Source: Parasponia andersonii (taxonomy: Eukaryota; Streptophyta; Magnoliopsida; Rosales; Cannabaceae). Taken from it: a stretch of 64,000 bases of DNA. The position numbers and the translations under genes are program-made. The notes beneath the pieces are model-generated. The model made no database searches. It saw only the letters and a list, made by a program, of their open reading frames with translations, and was not told the DNA's origin. Shown in pieces: positions 55,724 through 64,000 of this stretch. The stretch spans positions 2,325,873 through 2,389,872 of the forward strand of contig JXTB01000003.1 in assembly GCA_002914805.1 (NCBI GenBank), read 5' to 3'. Each line of letters opens with the position of its first letter. Position 1 is the stretch's first letter.

Positions 55724-56260
55724 TTTCTTATCATCCTAGCGTTTTATTGTTGCTATCATTACTTTTTGGAGCCAGAAACAGAGGGAATCTCCAACTGAAA
55801 AGTAAAACTAATACAAAAGTATTGTCAATACTTAGCATAAGAAATGACTAAAGGAATGTCTTTGTAATGGAAAATTTCTTGTGAAATTTTGGTTATTTTG
55901 ACTCTATATTCAGTTTTTCTGTTCTAATTTCAAGTACAAACCAGTACCACCCCTCTTAACACATTCTACATGTCTTCTTTAAGCTTATAAAAATAAATAA
56001 ATTAAATGTCATCTTAAAGGTTCTATGTCCCCAATTTCTCCTTTTCCTAAAATTGAAGAACGGTGGTTTTTTTAGAGGGAGAAATAGTAAGGAAATTTGA
56101 ATTATTGTTTTTTTTTTTATGCCAATTGAATTTCGGAAAAAAAAGGAAGAAAAAAGAAAATTGAAGGGGATATTGTTGTGATAGCTGAGATGGCAGCATC
56201 TAGTCCTTACAATTCCCACACGAATGGCTCCAAACAAAACCACTCATATTGTTTTGCCCT
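55724..56260. other. Region upstream of HSP90C
   Basis: Non-coding sequence between element C and the HSP90C promoter. T- and A-rich in 56030-56170, without a supported gene. Confidence 0.6.
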
Positions 56261-56268
56261 TTCTAGAA
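56261..56268 (+). promoter_or_regulatory. Heat-shock element core upstream of HSP90C
   Basis: TTCTAGAA is an exact inverted pair of nGAAn units, followed by a further TTC (TTCTAGAATTC). It lies about 95 bp upstream of the TATA box, a usual position for heat-shock factor binding. Function is inferred from motif and place only. Confidence 0.55.
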
Positions 56269-56361
56269 TTCTCTACTCACTTGGCCAGGCCAACTTGAAA
56301 CAAAAAGGTCTCCTTAAACCCCCTCACAAGGGTTTTTACAAAAACACTTCTCTTCTCACTC

Positions 56362-56376
56362 TCTATATATCACGTG
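56362..56376 (+). promoter_or_regulatory. HSP90C TATA box with overlapping G-box
   Basis: TATATAT (56364-56370) is followed at once by CACGTG (56371-56376), a palindromic G-box recognised by bZIP/bHLH factors and common in light-responsive promoters. The ATG is about 70 bp further on, after a CT-rich leader (56404-56430). Confidence 0.6.
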
Positions 56377-56442
56377 AAGATATATCCTTCTTCTGCTGCA
56401 ACTCTCGCTCTCTCTCTCTCTCTCTCTCTAGGGCTCATCAAA

Positions 56443-59400
56443 ATGGCTCCAGTTCTGAGCAGGAGCTTAGCCTCGGCTTCTCTAGCGTCACTTCCTTCTT
56501 CGTCTCCCTTTACAGTGAGGAGCCCCAATGGAGTCTTCCACTTGAGAAACGCCTTCGTCCCACAAAATGGGCTCAGAAGAAGGGCCCTCTCTTCTTCCAG
56601 TCACTTGAAATGGAATCTTGAGAGAAGAAACAATCGAATCGGGGTTCGGTGCGAGGCGACCGTCGCCGAGAAAGAGGAGACTGATACGTCTGGGGAGAAG
56701 TTTGAGTACCAAGCCGAGGTGGGTTTTCCTTCAATCTCCATGGATTTTGGGTTTTGTGAGGGTTTATGGACGCTCTGATTTTTTTGAAGCAAATATTGGT
56801 CATGAAAAGTTTTGAGTTTTGGAATTAGTTTTTTCGAGTTTGAAATTTCTTATCTTTTTGTTCTATTTCTTGGTAATGGAAATGAATACCTTGGTTTGGA
56901 TTACGAGGGTCTTTTTTAGTTTAGTACTTTGAATAGTAGAGAAAAGTGGGTGAGTTTGTGGGATTTGTAGACAAGTTCATTTGATGAAAGCTTGTCTTTT
57001 GTTTTCACTTGCGAATATTCATATTTGTGTTTATAGTTTGAGAAATGAAAGCTGCGGACATGTAAACATGTGCAGGTTAGTCGATTAATGGACTTGATAG
57101 TTCATAGTCTATACAGCCACAAGGAGGTGTTCCTTAGGGAGCTTGTCAGGTGAGCTGCTTATGCACATAATTGATTTCTGCAATCTTCTGTTGATTTGTT
57201 GCCTGTGGAGCTTCTGTTCCAGATATAAGTGTATATATATATATATACATATGTGTGCGAAAATTTCCATGGTATTTCTTTGGTTTTGAGTTTTTTGACT
57301 TCTGGTCTTTCAATGCGTGTTCCATTTTTACGTGTCAGTCTGTATATCTTTATCCATGCTTGTGTACTCGTGTTTTTTTTTTCTTTTTATTTTATAAGAG
57401 GTTCTTGCTATAGCATTTTTTTGTTTATAACGAGCTTGTCTTTTCTTTCCAGTAATGCTAGTGACGCCTTGGACAAACTGAGATTTTTAAGTGTGACAGA
57501 GCCATCTCTGCTTGGGGATGCTGGTGAGCTAGAGATTCGAATCAAGCCTGATCCAGATTATGGGACTATCACTATTACGTACGTTGGTTTTAAATTTCAA
57601 TATACTTCTTACTAGATAGATGAGTATGTTTTGTGAAATTGCATTCTTCCCTTTGTTTTAGGGATACTGGTATTGGAATGACAAAGGAAGAGCTTATTGA
57701 CTGTCTTGGAACTATTGCTCAGAGTGGTACTTCAAAATTCTTAAAGGCATTAAAGGTACCTTCTTTCCCTGTTAATGCATAAATGATGTATTATTTTGTG
57801 GTTATTGCTTCTTCATGAATGAATATGAGTTGTTTGTCTCTTGAAGCTTACCTCAGAGCTTTGTATTTTGACAGGAAAATCAAGATCTTGGTGCAGACAA
57901 TAGTTTGATTGGTCAATTTGGTGTCGGATTCTATTCTGCTTTTCTTGTTGCTGAGAAGGTGCGGTGTGTTTTTGACATTTGATAAGTTTCTTGAAGGAAC
58001 TTCTTACTCTTCCTTGTACATTTGATGCTGAGAGCTTTTTTTTAGTTGCTAACTGTACTTGTACAATCAGGTTGTTGTCTCTACAAAAAGCCCAAAATCA
58101 GATAAGCAGTATATATGGGAATCAGCAGCTGAGAGCAGCTCCTATGTGATTAAGGACGAAACTGATCCTGGAAAGATGTTACGTCGTGGAACCCAGATCA
58201 CACTCTATTTAAGGGTATTGTAAATACCTCTTTATTTGTATTCTAACTAGCAAAAGTTACTGTTGATTGATCTGATGTCTATGTTAATGTATGTTTAACT
58301 GTTTTCATAATCTATTGCTTATCAAATTTTGTCACATCAGTCAGTTTTCACAGAGACCTTCCTGATTAATCGATTTTCATTTTAAATTTTTTTGCAATAT
58401 TCTTGCAGTCGGATGACAAATATGAATTCTCAGAGCCAACTAAGATTCAAAGTTTGGTGAAGAATTACTCGCAATTTGTATCGTTCCCTATCTATACATG
58501 GATAGAAAAATCAAGGACTGTTGAGGTGAGAACTCCCTTTGATGTTGTGACAAACTTTTTTCCGTTTATCGAGCAGGTTTAGAAGTTTATTAAAAAGATT
58601 AAAGATATTTATATTGATAAAAAAATATTTATCTTTAATATATCAGTTGTTATGTTCTTTGTGTTTGGGAGTGATACTGCAGCCTGCTGGATATCTTATC
58701 TGCTTGCCCTTTAATCTTTATAATTGAATGCTAGATAGTAATTTAGGTGACACCAAATGATTTAAACATGAAATAGTTCTTACTGAAAGATTTGTCTCAT
58801 ACTCTGTTTTAGTTGATGTTGACGATATTGGAGGTTATGACAGGTGGAAGAGGAAGAACAGAAAGAAGGAAAAGAAGAAACGGCAGAGGCAGAGGTAACT
58901 AAGATGAAATATGGATTGCCGGGCTAATAGTTCTTTTTTTCTGTACTTAGTATAAATTAACATCGTAGTGATTTCTTAAACTTGTTTCCAGGGTGAGAAG
59001 AAAAAGAAGAAAACAACAAAAACTGAGAAGTATTGGGACTGGGAATTAGCTAATGAAACAAAACCAATATGGGTAAGTTAGTTGTCTGTGCTTTGCTCTC
59101 TGCGCTCCTGAGATATTGTATCGACATCAACTTATTTCTTAGGTCCAAACAAAACCTAATTTCCCTGTTGGATTATATGTAGCCTTCTTTTGCAAGGTTG
59201 GTTATCAGTAGCATACAATTATCATCTTATAAACCTTCTTCTCATTTTTTTTTGTTCTGCTGCAGATGCGGAGTCCTAAGGAAGTTCAGAAAGAAGAGTA
59301 CTATGAATTCTACAAGAAAACTTTCAATGATTTCTTGGATCCTATTGGATACACTCATTTCACAACTGAGGTACCGAATGGCTACCCTTATAATTTGTAG

Positions 59401-62400
59401 GGTGCATAATACATGCCAGCCTGGAGTTTTAAATCTATTTGCATACTGTGCAGGGTGAAGTGGAGTTTAGGAGTGTTCTTTATGTTCCTGGAATTGGTCC
59501 TCTCAACAATGAGGAAGTAATTAACCCCAAAACAAAGAACATACGGTTGTATGTGAAGCGTGTCTTTATCTCAGATGACTTTGATGGTGAAATAGTAAGT
59601 TTTCCATATGAGCCTTTGTTTTAAATTTATGTAAGCTTGAAATTTTGCAATGTTGCACAAACTTCATCATGTAAATTGCGACCAAGTTATTTTGACTATG
59701 AATTGCAATGATATCCGTCTTCTCTCTTTTTTTTTTTCTCTCTTTTTTTGTTTTTAACTCCCAGTATTGTCAACAAATTCTTTGGTTACTACCATATCTT
59801 TATTCCAAAGTTAAAAGGATTCTAATATAAATTCTTTGCCACATTGCAGTGCAGTGTAAATTTTAGTTCATTTTTCTCTAAATTAGTGTAAACTTATATA
59901 CTCTTTCTTCCTAGCCAAGTTTAGGTTTAGGTTTTTGTTTTTGTTTTTGGTTTTATTTTTTGGTCTTTGTTTTTAGTTTTTGTTTTGTTTATGTATTTTT
60001 TTGTGTGTTGAATTAGCTGTCCCTTGCTTTCCTCTCTCCTCTTAAGTAGCACATGAGTGGTTTCATGCTATCCAAATATAATTACTGACATAAAAGTAAA
60101 TGTCATAAGCAGTTCAATTTCTTTTTGACAAATCAAGGTGAATTTTTACAGTAACAATAAATTATGTGTGTTGTTTGATGCCTTGTCCTCTTATGATACG
60201 AATCCTCCAGAATATATTAAATATGAGATTCTTTATGCAGTTTCCAAGGTATCTGAGCTTTGTCAAGGGTGTGGTGGACTCTGATGATCTTCCTCTTAAT
60301 GTTTCTAGGGAGATCCTTCAAGAAAGTCGAATTGTAAGGCTCTAATTCGTTTTACCATATTCTGAGAATGTCCCATTTTTATTAAGAATTTGAAAGCATT
60401 TTCATGTCTACTCAAACGAAAAAATATGACATGATTTCCATGTAGTTTAGGATTTAGCTACAACTTGTTATCTGCTTGGAGCTTTGAATGTAAGTTAAAT
60501 TTGATATATGCTTTCCTATCATTTTTTTATTTTCAGGTTAGAATAATGAGGAAGAGACTTGTGAGGAAGACATTTGACATGATCCAGGAGATCTCTGAAA
60601 GTGAAAATAAAGAGGTCAGGGACATAAATTAAATTGGTTATTTTCTTCCTTTGCATTTGAGAGTCATCTATTGACATCACAAGGATTGAACTTGTTTACA
60701 GGACTATAAGAAATTTTGGGAGAACTTTGGCCGGTTTTTAAAGTTAGGATGCGTTGAGGATTCTGGAAATCACAAGCGCATTACCCCACTCTTGAGGTTT
60801 TACTCGTCAAAGAATGAGGAGGAACTGACAAGTTTAGATGACTATATTGAAAACATGAACGAGAACCAGAAGGCAATTTATTACTTGGCAACCGACAGCC
60901 TAAAAAGTGCTAAGTCTGCTCCATTCTTGGAGAAGTTAGTGCAGAAAGATATTGAGGTATGTGTTCTGCAATACTGCTCCAACCCTAGAGTCGTTTCACC
61001 TTTTCAAGCCTTCTGAAGCTATAAATTAATAGAACTTATGGTATAATATAAAAGCCATGACATGCTGTTAGATATGGTTCCATCGGTGGTCAACCATGAA
61101 AAAAAAAAATCATCTGTTACTAGACTGCTAAATTCCGTGTGTGTTTTTTCTACCCTGGTTGACTGATGCAGTTTTTTTTTTTTTTTTCTCCCTCTTAGGT
61201 TCTGTATTTAATTGAGCCAATTGACGAAGTTGCCATCCAGAACCTTCAGACTTACAAAGAAAAGAAGTTCGTTGATATTAGCAAGGAAGATCTAGAGCTT
61301 GGTCGGGTTATACACATTTATATATATATATATTTGTGTGCTTGTCAAAAAATATATCTTTGTGTGTGTTAAATGCTATTATTGGGCTTCCCTTTCTGTT
61401 ACTTTTATGCTCTTTCTAAAGAATAGTTTGTTTTTAGGTGATGACGATGAGGTCAAAGAAAGGGCAACTAAACAAGAATACAATCTTCTTTGTGATTGGA
61501 TAAAGCAACAACTTGGTGATAAGGTAGCAAAAGTCCAAATATCAAAGCGTCTGAGCTCATCTCCCTGTGTGCTTGTTTCTGGCAAGTTTGGATGGTCTGC
61601 TAATATGGAAAGGTTAGATAGGGACTGTGTTCGGGATCACACTCGTATATCAAGTCTTATTCGAGCGATAAATTAAATTTTTCCTTTTATGTAGATTGAT
61701 GAAAGCACAAGCACTTGGAGATAGTTCAAGTTTGGAGTTCATGAGGGGAAGGAGAATCCTGGAAATCAATCCGGACCATCCCATTGTTAAAGACCTGAAT
61801 GTGAGCTATTAGATTCTGCGTTGATTAGTTTTTGACAAGTGTTATTTTGCCAACTAAATTTTGCTGAAAATGATTGGGGGTAAACAAGGATGCAAGAAAA
61901 TATTTAGACTAAAACAAGAACACCAACTCGCTGACTGAACAATTATTTCCACATGCGACAATATTAAGAATTTAATTCAAGCGAACTAGTTTGGAGTCAT
62001 AGCAGGAGCTTAGCAGCGACCTTAGTTTCAAGGATCAGGCAAATATAATATCATTAGGCTGATGTACAGAACAGGACACATTCACGTGGACAAGCCAAAA
62101 TATGTCTACACCTGATTAATGTACAATAAATATTTCCTTCCGCAGGCTGCATGCAAGAATGCCCCCGATAGCAGCGATGCGAAGAGAGCTGTTGATCTCC
62201 TGTACGATACAGCCTTGATCTCCAGTGGATTCACTGTAAGAACCAATCAGGAAAATAATTACTTTTCATCTTATATTTACATAAATTTTAAGGCAGTTGT
62301 TCATTATTCATGCTTTGCTTATTGGTCTTGCAGCCCGACAGTCCAGCTGAGTTGGGAAACAAGATATACGAGATGATGGCAATGGCCCTTGGAGGAAGAT

Positions 62401-62516
62401 GGGGTAGATTGGAANATAATGCCGCAGCATCTGATGCAAGTGCCAGTGAGGCCGTCGTGACGGAAGTGGTTGAGCCATCTGAAGTTAGGACAGAGAATGA
62501 CCCTTGGAATGATTAA
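56443..62516 (+). CDS. HSP90C: Chloroplast heat-shock protein 90 (HSP90C / HSP90.5 type), 19 coding exons
   Basis: Coding exons: 56443-56718, 57076-57149, 57453-57578, 57662-57755, 57875-57958, 58071-58214, 58409-58525, 58844-58894, 58992-59072, 59266-59370, 59454-59594, 60241-60333, 60537-60614, 60702-60956, 61199-61301, 61438-61612, 61695-61800, 62146-62235 and 62334-62516. Introns are GT/AG and phases agree, giving 791 aa, near the usual 780 for plastid HSP90. Residues 1 to about 69 form a Ser/Arg-rich transit peptide ending near VRC70. ATP-pocket residues are visible: Glu114 and Asn118 in [13 protein letters not shown], Asp160 in DTGIGM and [11 protein letters not shown] (203-213). An acidic/lysine linker occupies 306-331. 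The middle-domain Arg454 in NVSREILQ is the ATP-contacting arginine. The end DPWND is typical of the plastid form. It acts as a stromal ATP-driven chaperone, needed for plastid biogenesis and protein import in Arabidopsis. One codon (N at 62415) is unresolved. Confidence 0.97.
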
Positions 62517-63502
62517 ATATCAATGGAAAGTTTCGAACGGAAGTTTTGGCATTTTTCCATTTTGTGAAATGCAATAATGCATACAAAGGATAAGGGGAGA
62601 GAGCCCATTATTTTGAGTGAGGGATGTAGTCCAATAGAAAGAAAGTCATGCAGATTGCAAGCGTGATGATGCTTTAGTGGGGTAGAGTGAGGAGAGATGC
62701 ACATCTAACTTGTGATGAGGATGGAGATATTAAGTTTTGCTGATATTGTTTTATACTGCTGTGCTGGTTATATAGATCAAGTCCTTGTCTTACATCTTTT
62801 TTCATTTTTAGCATATTAAGTCATGTTATTGTCATTTTTAGCATATCAAGTCATGAAGGTCATCGGTCAAAACATTTGTGACTGTCGTTTCACGTCATTT
62901 TTAAAGTAGAGGAAAAAAAGAGAGGAACAAAATGTTATTCGTTCTTATAGCATAAGATCGGATTTTGGGTGAATTTTAAGTAACAAAATGACCGGTACGC
63001 TAAGTGTAAAATATGGTAGATCGGAGTATAAAATTTAATGTACTCATTGCATAAATTAGAGTTTGTATGCATAAATTAGAGTTTGTATGGTATAAGAAAA
63101 AAATATATATATTAAATAATAAATATTTATTTTTATTATTATTATTTTTAATTACTCAATTTATAGTAATCGTTAGATCAACGATCTAATAACTAAAAAG
63201 AAATATTTATATATATATGTGAAAAAAATATCTATTGGAATAACCATATGTATATGTATATGTATAGAATATGAAGTACCCATGATGAAAATTTTTATCC
63301 TTTGGTTTATATATTAAAGTTGGTATACCAAGACAATTATTTAGCTAAATTAAGTACGTAAAAGTACATATAGCAATCTATTTAGCTATAAAAATTAAAA
63401 AGAGAAAAACATACCTTTATTAAAGTGAAGTGTAAAAAAATAACACATACTCTAATTTGTGAAAATTAGGCCATGTTTTACAAAAAAAAAAAAAAGAAAA
63501 AA
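62517..63502 (+). other. HSP90C 3' UTR and AT-rich intergenic DNA
   Basis: The 3' UTR probably ends within the first 250-300 bp. Short duplications follow (TTTTTAGCATAT-AAGTCATG at 62806 and 62838; ATAAATTAGAGTTTGTATG at 63051 and 63070). The AT-rich text at 63090-63260 includes the near-palindrome CGTTAGATCAACGATCTAA. No gene was seen. Confidence 0.55.
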
Positions 63503-63832
63503 AATATGGTGAGTTTTGTTTTTTCTAAGTTGTTAGAAAAATATTATTTAAAAAAGATTTAAAAAATGTCATGTTTTAACTAATAAATAATAATCAATAA
63601 CCAGTTTTTGAGTAATTGTAACTAGTAATCAAAAGTATTTATAATTAGAAATTGATAACCAATAATTAGTTTTTAGAAATTGGTAACTAGTAACTATTTA
63701 AAAAATAATATTTTCTAAAATATTTTAAGTGATATTTTTCTAATACAAACGTATGGGAATTGGAAAATAAAACTGACCTCCATAGTTTTGTAATTAATTT
63801 TGGTTTTTATGGTTAAAGAGTGTTAGAAACCC
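63503..63832 (+). repeat. Dispersed AT-rich repeat, copy 2 (partner at 43672)
   Basis: It has the same order of words as the partner, in the same orientation, ending GTGTTAGAAACCC. It contains repeated AACTAGTAA / ATAACCAATAA words. Confidence 0.55.
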
Positions 63833-64000
63833 TTTTTTAATTTGACCTCTAACTTAGGTCGAAAACCCAAGGAGTGGCCCATTGGATTAGCTCTGACCGG
63901 CCCGCAAAACCAAAACGGGTCGACTTTAAACCTTGGATGAAGAAAACGGAGAGACAGAGATCGTAGGTTTAAGGAGGGTTTTAAGGCGGCTAGCCAGTAC
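63833..64000 (+). promoter_or_regulatory. Possible promoter/5' leader of a gene beyond the window
   Basis: Composition shifts to balanced and purine-rich. GGCCCATTGG at 63876-63885 contains a site II-type word (TGGGCC on the minus strand) and a reverse CCAAT. The last about 60 bp (GAAAACGGAGAGACAGAG and similar) look like a 5' UTR. No start codon with a supported frame is inside the window. Confidence 0.35.

Noticed and set aside
56488-56803. Minus-strand open frames over HSP90C exon 1
   Set aside because: These are shadows of the transit-peptide exon, which has conserved sequence and correct splicing on the plus strand.

Overview
This is nuclear DNA from a plant, most likely a eudicot. The evidence is intron-rich genes with GT/AG introns, a chloroplast-targeted HSP90 with 19 exons, Ty1/copia and Ty3/gypsy LTR retrotransposons with TG...CA ends and 5-bp target-site duplications (TSDs), CACTA-type elements, a LINE fragment and many AT microsatellites. 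The species cannot be named from this sequence alone.

Layout. From 1 to about 2190 the DNA is AT-rich and I see no gene. From about 2190 to 21687 lies an old Tork/TNT1-like copia element (element A). It has been cut into pieces by later insertions: a 1.6-kb solo LTR (3804-5382, TSD TACGT), a 1.5-kb solo-LTR-like insert (6620-8092, TSD TCTAT), and a long copia element B (8982-21344, TSD TGAGG). Element B itself carries a gypsy-type solo LTR (13039-15227, TSD GAATG). Element A ends abruptly against a degraded, intron-containing fragment of the chloroplast HSP90 gene (21688-23232). The intact gene lies 37 kb downstream in the same orientation. From 23233 to 32900 there are CACTA elements, degenerate repeats, tandem duplications, a LINE reverse-transcriptase fragment and a terminal-inverted-repeat element. 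From 32909 to about 40560 lies a minus-strand pseudogene resembling the plastid RETICULATA-related (DUF3411) family. A complete but decayed Ty3/gypsy element D (34763-40413, TSD AAAAG) splits it. From 40560 to 48090 the DNA is AT-rich and holds one plausible small-protein gene (57 aa, 41858-42031) and one 103-bp assembly gap.

The right-hand 16 kb is gene space. A plus-strand ABHD17-like alpha/beta hydrolase (48090-50218, 6 coding exons, 383 aa) is followed by a minus-strand Tork copia element C (50708-55723) with both LTRs. Next comes the complete plus-strand gene for chloroplast HSP90 (HSP90C/HSP90.5 type, 56443-62516, 19 coding exons, 791 aa). The extreme right end looks like the promoter of a further gene outside the window.

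The two confident host genes are not known to act together. The hydrolase is probably a membrane-associated depalmitoylase-like enzyme, and HSP90C is the stromal ATP-dependent chaperone. I saw no previously undescribed multi-gene system. The most informative signals are the partial HSP90C duplication joined to a retroelement, the layered insertion history that can be read from TSDs, the extra LTR-plus-flank block in element B, and a structured 68-nt hairpin followed by a poly(A) tract near 46.1 kb.
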